Source: Ctena decussata
Lineage: Eukaryota > Mollusca > Bivalvia > Lucinida > Lucinidae
Length of the DNA stretch: 64,000 bases
NCBI GenBank assembly: GCA_963989385.1
Contig: OZ022501.1
Coordinates: 82,134,979-82,198,978, forward strand
Reading direction: 5' to 3'
In this document: positions 12,346 to 23,604 of the stretch, one piece after another
Numbering within the stretch: the first letter of the stretch is position 1
Layout: each line of letters begins with the position of its first letter
The notes under the pieces: model-generated
Told to the model about the DNA's origin: nothing
Databases searched by the model: none
The model's input: the letters and a program-made list of their open reading frames with translations, nothing else
Position numbers and translations under genes: made by a program

Positions 12346-13200
12346 TATTTACATTCTCAGTGCATTTAATGAAAACCCTACGGTAAAGCATTAGAACGTA
12401 ATGTAGTTTATACTTAAATATTTACATTATTGGTGTATTTACTGAAAAACCCTATAGTAAACCATTGGAACTTAATGTAGTTTAAATTCCAATAACTACA
12501 TTGAAACACGCGACGTCAATGACGTAAAAATAAACAATGGCTCTCTATAACCTGATTGGATGTCAGCAACGTCATGACGTCATGCATGCCGTTCTGTTGT
12601 TAGCAGACAAACTGCGTGTACATATTTTACTGCTTCAATTTTAGCGCTTATATAAGATTTTTCATGAAAGATTTGATTGAAACGAATGTAAATATAAGCA
12701 ATGAACCTATTTTTTTTATGTTTATCGAAGTGTAAACTACATTGGGTCACTAGCAAAGTTTACATGAACCCCTTCGGGGTTCTTTCACTTTGCACGTGAC
12801 CCAATGTAGTTTACACTTCAATAAACCTCGGAAAAATTAAATTCATTCCTTAAATAACTACATCGGTCCACGCGACGTTACATGAGGTTAAGTGACGTCA
12901 AAATAAACCATGGTTCTCTCCAATCTGATTGGACATAGGTGACGTTATGACGTAGTTGACGCTGTTTCTCTTGAGCAGAAAAACTACGTATAAATGTTTT
13001 TGTTCTTCAACTGTAGCCCCTAACGCAAATTTGTGGTCCATTAATAGATAGAAAAGAATGTAAACATAAGCAATGGACTTGATTTTTCTGGTATTTATCG
13101 AAGTAAAAACTACATTGGGTCGCCAGCAAAGTTTACATGAACCCCTTCGGGGTTCACTTACTTTGTACGCGACCCAATGTCGTTTATACCTTATTCATTC
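12346..13200 (+). repeat. two tandem diverged units with promoter-like words and a long hairpin
   Basis: Two related units of roughly 400 bases (about 12420-12835 and 12836-13195). A third, rearranged relative is at 33500-33970. Each unit carries, in order, GACGTCA-type CRE words (TGACGTCA at 12575-12582 and 12893-12900), an ATTGG box (12555-12559 in unit 1), a TATA-like word in unit 1 (TATATAA at 12649-12655), and then a long hairpin. In unit 1 the hairpin runs about 12729-12821: the arms GTGTAAACTACATTGGGTCA and its exact complement enclose GAACCCCTTCGGGGTTC. Unit 2 repeats this at about 13100-13190 with more mismatches. No protein frame. The class of repeat is unknown. Confidence 0.75.
12555..12655 (+). 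promoter_or_regulatory. CCAAT/CRE/TATA-like cluster inside the repeat unit
   Basis: ATTGG at 12555-12559, a palindromic TGACGTCA at 12575-12582, and TATATAA at 12649-12655. The same order and spacing recur in the relative near 33642-33743. Whether it drives transcription is inference. Confidence 0.35.
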
Positions 13201-13502
13201 CTTGATTAACTCTACATTAATTTCTACTGGTAATAAGGAAATTGTATACCCGTGACCGTAAGTTGCGAAACATCTGAACCTTTTCTCTTATGTATGCAGA
13301 TAATTTCATTTTCAAAGAAACGAATACTTATGTTAGAAGCATAAATCAACAGCTCTTGTAACTATTTACTGCAGTTCTGAATTCCTGTACATTTTCTGAT
13401 GGAACACCTTGCAACTGGTTGTCAGGCCCAGTAGAATAAAATTACGGTTAACGCGTAACGTTTTAATATGGGAAAAACAACCGCACTGTATTAAAACATT
13501 GT

Positions 13503-13678
13503 TTTAATAAGTTCTGAATAGTTAGACCCGCATTGAATTAGAACGAAGCTCATACTACGTTAGCACGAGTGGAAAAAAGGAACGAATATGTTTAATAAGT
13601 TCTGAATAGTTAGACCCGCATTGAATTAGAACGAAGCTCATACTACGTTAGCACGAGTGGAAAAAAGGAACGAATATG
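13503..13678 (+). repeat. perfect 88-bp tandem duplication
   Basis: Bases 13503-13590 are repeated exactly at 13591-13678. The identity indicates a recent duplication or an assembly artefact. Confidence 0.95.
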
Positions 13679-13750
13679 TTTTTGCACAGCTGGCTGTAGG
13701 ACTGGCCTAATTAGTTGTGCACTGCATCTTTTTACATTCTCAAATAAATA

Positions 13751-13988
13751 TGAGCCGTGACACGAGAAAACCAACAATGTGGTTGTGCGCCCAGCGCAGA
13801 TTCAGATAAGCCTGGGTATCTGTCCAGTTTGATCAGACTCTTTGTCAGAGGCTCAAATGGTAGCTAATGGTCTGAGCTACCTCCATGCGGACAGCGAAGA
13901 CTCTGATCAGACTGGGCGGAAGCCCAGGCTGATCTGAGTCTGCGCTGGGCGCACAACCACATTGTTGGTTTTGTCGTGTCGCGGCTCA
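13751..13988 (+). mobile_element. palindromic ~240-bp MITE, copy 2
   Basis: Same family as 9857-10094, with the spacer in the same orientation. The left arm has several changes (GAGCCGTGACACGAG, TTCAGATAAGCC) while the right arm is near consensus. It is flanked by ATAT on both sides if the element is taken as GAGCC...GGCTC, suggesting a 4-bp AT target duplication. Confidence 0.9.
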
Positions 13989-15467
13989 TATGTATAAGCA
14001 TGATTCATGTCAACATGAATATCAGAGAAAAAGCAAATAACAGAGTGCACGACTCATGTAAAGAAAAAGTTAAACCAATTTGATCCGTGTTAGTTTCGCA
14101 AAGCGTATCAAAAGGTTGGTAACATGGTAACCTGGGTCAGTATAGGCCACGGAAAAGAGACACTGTAAGCGCTGTTGCAGTACATAGAAACAAGAGCACT
14201 ACATGCGGGCCAGTATACGCCCATTTCACCCAGTTACTGTACAAACAAAACTCAAATGTATGAGCCAGCTTATTTTTACCTGGCCAGTCCAAAACCTAAA
14301 CCTTCGGTGTACATGTATTTGAAATTTCAAAGCCTTAGGCCCTGCAATTCTTAAGCTTCATACTCGCTGCTCAAGAACTGGCAAACTTTAATCATCAAAG
14401 GCAGAATTTCCTTATCTTTATCAAAATTTTTTACGTACCAAATACATTTAGTATACCAAAAATTAGCTTCCTAAGTGAAGCAATTCAGGTGTTGGAAAAA
14501 TGTCTAAGTCGAAAAGGGGAAATACCTCAAACACCTTCTATGGAATATGACCAAAAGTTATTGAATGAATGCAAACATAGACCTGCATCTGTATATCAAA
14601 TATAAAGATCCTAACTCAAATACGTTGTAGGTAAACAAGATCAACAAAAGGGAGAAAACTCAAAAGATACAAGTCTGATGGTGAAAAACTTATGTTCAGG
14701 TTTAATTATTTTTCATTGTCATAAAGTATTAAATATATGAAAACCCAAATGTTCTAACATTCACGAGACATTTATTTCGATGTAGTAAATTTTCCTTTTT
14801 TGATATATAGTGATGTTTCCTGTTCAACCTCTTACGGGGTTTACATTTCTCAAAATATTGCCAGAGTGTCTAGTCATATTAGTAGAATGTACCAGCTTCA
14901 AACTCGTCAGTCAGAATAATCTGATCCTTTGTAAGTAAAGAGGAAAAGAGCAGATTCGGCCCATTTTCTGTTGTTGTTGTTTTTGTTTTGTTTTGTTTCA
15001 CGACAGATTCTGAAAGTTGCAAAACACCCCTCAAGCAACCTGAGACACCTTGTGAAGAACACTGTTTGCAGATAAAATGTACATGGTTAGTACTCATAGC
15101 ATGAAAATCTGACTTAAACATCGTCCAGACGCATATTAGCGGCCTCCATAAAATAGCGTCACGACAGAAAACTTGTAAATGGGAGTATATGATTCTAACT
15201 CTTGGTAGTTTTCTATATATTTTCTTTTTCCAGAATATTATATTACGGAGTTGGTACCCATTAGACATCTCTCGGCGAGGCAATTCAAAAATAGACCAAT
15301 ATCATGTTAGAATGGGAATTTGCAGCATTTGAGTCAAAAACCATAACAAACCCTTCCCATAACTAGTCTGTCTTTATAGATAATATATTTTTTTCTTTTA
15401 AAGTTGACTTCATGTGAGAAGGGAGGTAAGAATGAAATGGCAGAGCTGCTTCCTGTAAAAGTATAAT
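13989..15467. other. non-genic interval
   Basis: A 134-codon minus-strand frame at 14879-15283 has no domain feature or compositional support and is not called. Nothing else recognised. Confidence 0.4.
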
Positions 15468-15704
15468 TAAGTCGCGATACGAGAAAACCAACAAAGTGGT
15501 AATGCGCCCAGCTCAGGCTCAGATCAGCCTTGGCATCCGCCCAGTCCAATCAGACTCTTCGCTAGCGCTTAAAGTGAAGCTAAGGGTCTAAGCTACCTCC
15601 ATGCGGACAGCGAAGACTCTGATCAGGCTGGGCGGATGCCCAGGCTGATCTGAGTCTTAGCTGGGCGCACATGCCATTTTGTTGGTTTTGTCGTGTTGCG
15701 GCTC
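15468..15704 (+). mobile_element. palindromic ~240-bp MITE, copy 3
   Basis: Same family, same spacer orientation, with a degraded left tip (TAAGTCGCGATACGAG). The flanks ATAAT and AATTAT are themselves complementary. Confidence 0.9.
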
Positions 15705-16535
15705 AATTATCCAGTCACCTTTAGTCAGCATAATATGGCCAGGTACTTCCGTCACAGTGATAGTGGTGTTACGATGTGTTTGCTATGAGACAGGCAGACA
15801 GGGGTTAGCCATCAAGATGAGGTCACTATCAACAGGACATTTTTAAACGATGAGAGCCGATGCATACTACTGAGAGGTGCCGTGACACTTCACACGGGGA
15901 AATTGGCAATCAAGAAAGTTCATTCATAACAAAACATGAACTGAAACTCTGTCAACTTTAAATACTTACGTACGGCCATCTCCACAGGAAATAATTGAAA
16001 CTGATAAGTGGCTATATTATCATTATTAGTTCTTAGAATTCACGTTGCAGACAAATGAAACGTTCTAGGATAAATCAATGAAGGAAAGAAAAAAAAGAGA
16101 AATAAAAAGAAATTATCGTAAATATCTGACATTATCATAAAGTTGAAAAAAATATTTTTCAGTAATTCAGCAACATATAAAATTGCTGTTGAAGTACATA
16201 TATCAAACATATCCTTTATGGATGAACGATGTGCATTAAGAAACTTCTGTTCCAGTCATAAGAGCCATTAAAGTATATTGAAGAATCAGAGCCTTGTAGT
16301 CGAAATAAAATGACCGAAATTTTAACACTAAAACATTTGCATCTTTATTGGTATATTTAGCTGTAATTTGTTGTATAATAATATCCATTGTTGATAAGTA
16401 CTGACCTGGCACTCATTAATTTTTGTCATTACTGCTACTTGAAAACAATATTGTAAACTGTCACTCGATAACATCGCACCGTATCGTTGAAGCCTTCTGA
16501 CTGCAGATAAAACTATCGTTAGATCGAATCCAGTC

Positions 16536-16536
<1 letters not shown>
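15705..16536. other. non-genic interval
   Basis: Nothing recognised apart from A-rich runs near 16085-16150. Confidence 0.4.

Positions 16537-16570
<34 letters not shown>
16537..16570 (+). repeat. poly(T) run
   Basis: 34 consecutive T. It could be the poly(A) tail of a minus-strand retroposed sequence, but no parent body is evident to its right. Confidence 0.9.
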
Positions 16571-16576
<6 letters not shown>

Positions 16577-16755
16577 CTTTATTTTTACGTTTGTTTTCTC
16601 TACTTTTATTTAATGAATGAAAATGCCAATTTTTACTTTATAATTTTAAGCAATTTTCTGTTGCTATCTTTACCTTATTTTTTCTGCAATTCCTTCCGTA
16701 GTCTGAAAATTGTCACTTTGCTGCCACCAGCTGTTGAAATATAATCCTCCTCCAA

Positions 16756-17040
16756 GTGCTTGGTTTTCCTGAAAATGCTTTGATGTGGAGGATTTTTTCT
16801 TTGGATCTTAGATGCTATTTGGTCGACAATGTTGTAGGATTTAAAGGAACAACGTACAAAACTAGTGCATCTCGTTCAACAGCCGAAGACGGGTGGTCGG
16901 GTATGTCGAAGGTGCTGGTAAACTTTCAGAGCCGGGGCGTCCTATTAGTTTTACTGATATTGGAGCAAGGGCCTACTGTGCTTGTAGCAGGTGCGAATGG
17001 GGGTTGTTTTGATATTTTTCTCTCACCTGTCATAATATGA
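16756..17040 (+). CDS. unrecognised open frame, possibly repeat-derived
   Basis: A 94-codon frame with a balanced composition, unlike the A/T-biased chance frames around it. Residues 25-60 include VDNVVGFKGTTYKT and EDGWSGMSKVLVNFQSRG, followed by a hydrophobic stretch (VLLVLLILEQGP). I do not recognise a family. From memory only, similar C-terminal text occurs inside predicted clam proteins as a repeated insertion, so this may be part of a dispersed element and not a gene. There is no signal for splicing or a partner gene nearby. Treat as hypothetical. Confidence 0.25.
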   Translation: MLGFPENALMWRIFSLDLRCYLVDNVVGFKGTTYKTSASRSTAEDGWSGMSKVLVNFQSRGVLLVLLILEQGPTVLVAGANGGCFDIFLSPVII

Positions 17041-17413
17041 AAGGCTTCAGGTCTAATCCACTGGGCCACTTCCTACAGAGATAGTTTCCCTGTTTAACAG
17101 TAATGAACTCGTATATACATATTGAACTCGCTTATGTACCTGTTCGTAATGGACACCCGGAATTAATATACGGAGGCGAACGGAATATTTATGAGTGCCA
17201 GGTCAATAGTTATCAACAATTTAGGGAGAAGAACTCGATAAGCATATAGTTTCCGTTCTCATCCCATAGCTCCATAGCTTGTACTGGTATCTTACTTGTT
17301 CTTGTATGTTTATATGTATGTTAACTGAAAAAGCTAATTATATATGTTTAAACCAATCAATAAATGCGCAGGCTTGATTAGTGTTGCTGTTTGCAATTAC
17401 AGTAAGACATAAT

Positions 17414-17653
17414 TGAGCCGCGACATGACAAAACCAACAATGTGGTTGTGCGCGAAGAGCGCAAACTCAGATCAGCCTGGTCATCCGCCCAGCTTGACCA
17501 GACTCTTCGTTAAGTGGTCAACGGGTAGCTAAGGTTCTAAGCTACCTCCATGCGTACAGCGAAGACTCTGATCAGACTGGGCGGATGCCCAGGCTGATCT
17601 GAGTCTGCGCCGGGCGCGCGACCACATTGTTGGTTTTGTCGTGTCGCGGCTCA
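17414..17653 (+). mobile_element. palindromic ~240-bp MITE, copy 4
   Basis: Same family, spacer in the same orientation, with the end repeat extended by AATT on both sides. The left arm carries small changes (GCGCGAAGAGCGCAAACTC). Confidence 0.9.
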
Positions 17654-17852
17654 ATTATTTTCATATCACGGTATATTTGCGTCTTTTATTCAAGTATTCA
17701 CTATTTTTCTTGGATAACTGGGATGATTTACTTAAAGCTAGAACAGACTTAAACCTAAATTACATCTTACTTGCAATTTTAAAAACTCAGTCAGTCACTG
17801 TTTGGTCATACGTGAGATCACCATCGCTTTTGTTTCCTCATTATGAGAATTG

Positions 17853-17996
17853 AAGGGATAGGCAATGGCCAGGAACTAATACAACCAGAGTCAAAACCAA
17901 TTTACACAAACTGACAATAGTTCACGAATGACACGCGCGGTAAAGAGAATGAACAGCTCTTTCCCATACAGGTAGTCATTCAGCTATGTCCGATTG
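17853..17996 (+). repeat. dispersed repeat, copy 2 (partner at 5012-5155)
   Basis: Begins GGATAGGCAATGGCCAGGAA and matches the 5.0-kb copy through GTCATTCAGCTA with scattered substitutions. Confidence 0.65.
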
Positions 17997-18776
17997 CTCC
18001 CAAATGCAAACTGGGTTTTGCTTATTTTCTCGAAGGCGACCAAACTGCCATTAAATGTTCTGAGGTCGTAATGAATCTTATAAGTGTACATAACAGAATA
18101 CGAAAGATCCAAATTTTTGGATGCTTTTGTTAAATATTTTTAATTAACAGTAATGCAAAAACTGAACAGTTTCACTGAAGGGTGTCGTATGTTTGTTAGA
18201 ACAAAATATTGAAATGGGAAGTAAAGTTATTGACCCTGATTTGGTTAGCCATTTTAGCATGCAGTCAGTATCATTACATTTATGTTATAACTAATACGTT
18301 TGTAACGTATGATGATTTCTATGATTAAATCAAAACCTCACCCTACTTACAATTTCTTTTGAATTTTCAGGAATGTTTAGGCTGAGTCACCCATAAAATA
18401 CTGACAGGCCTTGCTGTACGTTACTGTTACGCTTGTATACAGACCGCTTTTTGACAGCCAGGTGCATATGAATGAAGAACTGCTAATGAAATACTATCTT
18501 TCATTTGTCATAGTATCTAGGAAGACTCTCCTTTCCTGACACCCCTTCGAAGGCACAAAAGAAACGTAAAGCCCGAACCCATCAGCACATAGTCGTATCA
18601 ACGTCGGTGCGACATCATAACGACACGTCGAAACGGCGTCATTTGACGTCATGTGTCCACTGGGTACCTTCAAGTTTCTATCGTAATTTAGCGTGCCCTT
18701 GCAAATGGTCGATAGTGAAATAATATGAAAAATCGAAGAAAGTGATTAAATAATATATATATATCAATCATGATAA
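17997..18776. other. non-genic interval
   Basis: Nothing recognised. Near 18595-18660 there is a CG-rich patch with ACATCATAACGACAC and TGACGTCATG, similar in wording to a patch at 21008-21080. Confidence 0.4.
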
Positions 18777-19102
18777 TGAGCCGCGACACGAGAAAACGAA
18801 CAATGTGGTTGTGCGCCGAGCGCTGACTCAGATCAGTCTGGGCATCCGCACAGTCTGATCAGAATCTTCGCTAAGCGCTTAAATGTTAGCTAAGGGACTG
18901 AGCTATCTCCATGCGGACAGCGAAGACTCTGATCAGACTGGGCAGATCAGAGTTTTCGCTGTCCGCATGGAGGTAGCTCAGTCCCTTAGCGACCCTTTAA
19001 GCACTTAGCGAAGAGTCTGACCAGACTGGGCGGATGCTCATGCTGATCTGAGGATGCGCAGGGTGCACAACCACATTGTTGGTTTTCTCGTGTCGCAGCT
19101 CA
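18777..19102. mobile_element. palindromic MITE, copy 5, with internal fold-back duplication
   Basis: 326 bases, not ~240. The left part reads as a normal copy as far as GATCAGACTGGGC. The spacer and inner arm then recur in reverse complement (TTCGCTGTCCGCATGGAGGT ... TAGCGAAGAGTCTGACC) before a normal right end. It therefore holds one spacer in each orientation, consistent with template switching inside the hairpin or a head-to-head fusion of two copies. Confidence 0.85.
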
Positions 19103-19308
19103 TATTTTGACGGCGGATGACCTGGCGGTTTTACGTTCTTTTCAACAGTATGACAGGACGATGATTCGGGGGAAATCTGAAAATTGTCTCAAAAGTATTT
19201 TTCTACGATAATCTAATTTAGTCCTATAGTGCATCAAAAGTTTGTTTTAAATATGGTTCGGTCTGTGAGTTTTAAAGGCCAGTCGGCGTGTGTCACAAGT
19301 GTCTTTTC

Positions 19309-19523
19309 GAGCCTGACTGTGGAATGAGGTAAAGACTCAGATCAGCCTGGGCATCCGCCAAGTCTGATCAAAATCTTCGCTAAGCGCTTAAATGTTAGCT
19401 AAGGGTCTAATCTATCTCAATGCGGATAGCGAAGACTCTGATCAGACTGGGCGGATGCCCAGGCTGATCTGAGTCTGCGCTGGGCGCACAACCACATTGT
19501 TGGTTTTCTCGTGTCGAGGCTCA
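19309..19523 (+). mobile_element. palindromic MITE, copy 6, left end decayed
   Basis: The right end is intact (TTTTCTCGTGTCGAGGCTCA). The left ~50 bases are unrecognisable apart from GAGCC near 19310, and arm similarity begins at AAGACTCAGATCAGCCTGGG (19332). The spacer is oriented as in copies 1-4. It lies only ~200 bp from copy 5. Confidence 0.8.
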
Positions 19524-19837
19524 TATATACTCATAGATTATTATGTAATCTGGATCATGACCTGCCGGAAATACTTCTGAATTGATACAATTTTAAATCG
19601 TTAGGCTGATAGCAGTACTGCGTAATATCTGATACACTATTAGCACGTGAAAATAAATATTGCTTAAGGCGACCATATGTCTGCAATTTTATGTTGGGCA
19701 CAATGGGTTAACAAGTATTCCAACATGTGCCCATATTCATAGCATGCACGGTACTGTTGAAACTACGACCACCTGATGATCTATCATCATGTCATATTGA
19801 CCTAGTGGGTGTACTGAACTATTTTATAGATCATCTG

Positions 19838-19866
<29 letters not shown>
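19838..19866 (+). repeat. poly(A) run
   Basis: 29 consecutive A, then GAAAT. It may mark the 3' end of an old retroposed sequence, but no body is recognised upstream. Confidence 0.85.
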
Positions 19867-19868
<2 letters not shown>

Positions 19869-20011
19869 AATACAAATTCCATGAAATCATTATAAATCGT
19901 GAATCATGAAAAGTTTTAAAGTAATTCAGGTTCAAGCTAAGGCAAACATAAAGTGTTTGGCGACCACATGCACGGAATTTTTATATTTCCTTGACGTCAA
20001 ATCCCTCAAAC

Positions 20012-20078
20012 GGCTATTAGTATTTTGGCGGAACGGAACAAAAGCTGTTTGATTCCGTTCCGCAAAATATCAATAGCC
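20012..20078. repeat. short inverted repeat (hairpin)
   Basis: GGCTATTAGTATTTTGGCGG with AACGGAA pairs to the reverse complement TTCCGTTCCGCAAAATATCA with ATAGCC, separated by about 13 bases. The size suits a small MITE or a decayed palindromic element. Confidence 0.65.
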
Positions 20079-23000
20079 CACTACCTCATTAAGGTGAAGA
20101 GGTATACTTTTAAGCCAACGAACTCTGCCTTTTTTTTAGGTGCAGCCTCGTATAATTTCGATATTGTTCCACATTTCACAAGATTCCATTGGTCAAATAA
20201 CGCGTATGTCAAAATTTAACCAATAATATCAAAGGTTAATGAATATTTAATCTTCGTTTTTTCCCGTCGTACTGCACTGTGAATATTAGCACTCTGTCTT
20301 ATATTAATTCAAAATTTTTCTCATGTTTGTAATTTTACAATAGAAATGTTATCGAAAAAAGACGCAGATATTCAAAACTTTCTTTTTTTTCGTCGTAGAT
20401 CTACTTTCGATTTCTACTTTTGATTTAATACACACAAACAAACAAATAGTGCAACATGTTGATAACTTTTGAAATCAGGTTAATTTCAAGATTGACCGCG
20501 GTCAATTTTGGAATTCCAAATTGCACCGCTCAATTTTGAGATTGGTCATTGTCGCTACCCAGTGTCAAAACTACGGTTGTGGGTGCCTACCGACATAGAT
20601 GACTTGTTCATGAAAGTTATTGTCAAATCTTCAACTAGAGACATATAACAGAACACACTTCCATTTAATTTGCGCCGATTACCTTTTTTTAAAAGATTTT
20701 TCTTGTTTGGAAATCAAATCATAATGATGAAGACAAATCTACCGATTCATGATCCTGCCTCAACACTGATAACGAGACAACGACTAATAGACCGTTGTTT
20801 CGTAACCCAGTCCTGAGTTTCTGAATATAGACAGTCTGGGTGACTCTCTAACCAGCTGTTTATATTCAACACCAATGTAAGGTCCCATGAGTTTGGAACT
20901 GTTGCGATGATCAGTTTTACCCATTTTCATATTCCGGCTCAAATCTGTTGATGATGGTAAATCAACACAGCTAACGTACACTCTCTGCCGCGGGCCCAGC
21001 AGGTACATGACGTCGTGATGACGTCGCATCGATGTCGATGCCATCGACATCGGTGCGATGTCGTTACGACCTCATGTGCCTGCTAGGGGAAATGCTGATC
21101 TAGCTGTCCTTGATCTGATGAGACTGTCAACGATAGACAGCATGACGCCGAAAGATGTAGATACGCTTTCGAATGTAATGATATCACAATCGAATCTCTT
21201 ATAGAACTCGAGAGAAATTAGAGCACATGCTTATAACAATAGTAAGTGTGACTAAATATAGAAAAAAATTATGTCACTGTCACAAGAATGTCATCACAAA
21301 ACTGACATAGACGTACGAGGGATAAAGTGCAAAAACTGTAGTAACCCGTTCCCCTTTTTGTACTTAGAAATTCACCCTCTCGTTTTTGTGCAGTTTTGAA
21401 AGACGTATCATTTGATCTTTTTCCAGAGCTTTAACATTACCGTAATGTCAAACATCAGACTACTAAGTGGAAACCATAACCTAAAAAATACAGGAAAACA
21501 ACGGATTAAGTTTATATCTGATAAAGTCTTTTCTTGTACTAGTTGAGATAATTAGCAAATAACAAGGACCGTATGTTACCTTGTTTTATTAATGAAGTTG
21601 AATTTGAACGACGAGAATGCCCATGTGACTTTCCGATGTCATGTACAAAACATAGAATCTACAACAGTTGACTTAGTACAGACATTTCACTACAGTAATG
21701 TATTTACATGTATTTACAATGACCATATCTGGTAACTTAGCTAGATTTAGAAGCGCAGTTAGTATGCTTCTGCTATTGTCGTATAATGAATACTACATAT
21801 CAAAATGTCTCACGTTAACAAATCTACAACATTAATCAAACAGATCTAGCGATTGAAATTTGCCGTATATGTTTAGAAATTGTTAATGAATTTCTTTGGT
21901 TTTCAAGTACTTGACCCTATAGATGATATATAGATGAATTGTTTATAAATTGATTATAACTAGTTAATATAAAGTAAACCTGATTATTTTGCGGATTAAT
22001 TAAAAAAAATGATAATCCGATACAACATAAAAAGGTTAAAATATTGCTGTTATACGACATACTGCATGCATCGTGGTACACCAAATTATGGGTGACAGCT
22101 TTACGTCCCTCTTCAGTTGCATGACGGTGAGACTTAATGATGGCACCCTCCTTAATCTACCACAGAAGAAATCTACAAGTGTCAATATTTCCACAAAATG
22201 CATTCTGCACAGACTTCAATGCATTAGCTAGTGTTCGGGGAATTACCTGTAGCAATACTGCTTATCGCATGAATAAGTTGGCGACACCTAATAATTTTGA
22301 TTTGAATTCAAGTTCATTGCTCCTTTAGAAATATGCATTTAAAGGCAACAATCTGTATTTTTGGTAGCATTTTCGGACGACATTACCTTTTGCGCCAATA
22401 GAAAACTGCATTCGTGAAAATTTTATTGAACTTTTAACAGTTGTAGTTTCATCATAAGTAGGTTAAGGTCAAGCTAAAATTTGTTTATATTGTAGAAATG
22501 CTTTAGGTTTTTAAGTATGCAAACATCATTATGAACATCTGAATACAAGCCCACAGTAAAATTTCTTGCACACTTGCAAATGCAAATGCACTTAAGTAAA
22601 TAGAAACTAAATTTTGGGAGAGTCTTTGCCATTTTGCTAGTGTATTACAGAAGTTTGACACCTGACTACGAAAGGCTTTGGTCGGGCTCATTCTTGTCCA
22701 CTGGGTGGCTTCCTATTGCTCTGGCTACGGATATCACAGTCATTAACTTTTCATCAGCATAGTTTTGTAATGACATTATGTGTCTTATTTATCATGATGT
22801 CTCAATGAATTAGGAAGCTTCTTCAGAGACCGACCACCTAGTACTTGCATCACAAGGGTGTGCAATGTTGCACCCGCTTAACAATTGTTTATGCCACAAG
22901 TAGTTAAGGCGCTGTTAGAAACTTCTGATTTGGGTCCTGGTTATTGTATTTCGAGCACTGTTTAGCTGTCCACTTTCTAATGTTTTATATCTTTTTATGT

Positions 23001-23262
23001 ATTTTGTATGGCTTTTTGGTGTTTGTTGTACTGATGTATATTTCCTCTGTGTTACACTGGGTGTATCTGTCTTAGAAAATGTGCTGCTGCTTATTGTGGT
23101 TTGTGTTTCTCCATTTTTTCTTTTCTCATTGTCTTGAGTTGTTTGTGTTTTGTGGATTCTCCAGGATATCTTCATTTATATTATTAACAATAGTTGTTTT
23201 GAATATATGGCCAGCCAAGTTTACTCAAGGCCAGCTTTTCCGAAACCGAAGTCTCGATTTTG
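20079..23262. other. long non-genic interval
   Basis: No supported gene. Scattered frames of 60-90 codons lack domain features. A CG-containing patch at 21008-21050 forms a small inverted repeat (CATCGATGTCGATG with CATCGACATCGGTG). Confidence 0.4.
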
Positions 23263-23604
23263 GATCTTGCCTAATGGTTTGTGAGGCTCTAACGTTCGTC
23301 TGGACAATAAATACATTAGCTATGACACTAATTTATACAAACAAATAGTAGGTATTCCGATGGGCACTCGCTATGCCCCCTTGCAGCAGATATGTTCTTA
23401 TTTCGCCTTGAACGAGGCCTTACTCACTATGCTCCCCTTGCAGCAGATATGTTCTTATTTCGCCTTTAAAGAGACCTTATGATGCTTCTTTCTGGGGATA
23501 ATGAAGTTGTAATCATTGAAGCTTTCAGTTCTTCGTCTAGATCTCCGGGTTATCTATTTAACATCGATAATACCTACTTTGACGGAACTGTCTATCAAAT
23601 GTAA
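23263..23604 (+). pseudogene. reverse transcriptase fragment with destroyed active site
   Basis: Joined across frames, this reads as part of a retroelement reverse transcriptase: MVCEALTF, then (after a frameshift near 23300) LDNKYISYDTNLYKQIVG followed by IPMGTRYAPL, then ADMFLF in another frame, and finally VVIIEAFSSSSR ... YLFNIDNTYFDGTVYQM. The GIPMGT(N/R)xAPL type occurs in Penelope-like and related elements. I cannot assign the clade. Where the family carries YLDDLLNIDN, this copy has SPGYLFNIDN, so the catalytic aspartates are gone. A ~50-base segment (CTCGCTATGCCCCCTTGCAG onward) is also duplicated at about 23365-23413 and 23427-23467. Clearly non-functional. Confidence 0.7.

Noticed and set aside
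22915..23348. Opposite-strand frames of 86 and 89 codons upstream of the reverse transcriptase remnant
   Set aside because: One is Thr/Ser/Lys-rich low-complexity and the other is Phe-rich. Both are explained by T-rich sequence and neither resembles retroelement protein, apart from the short MVCEALTF end already assigned.
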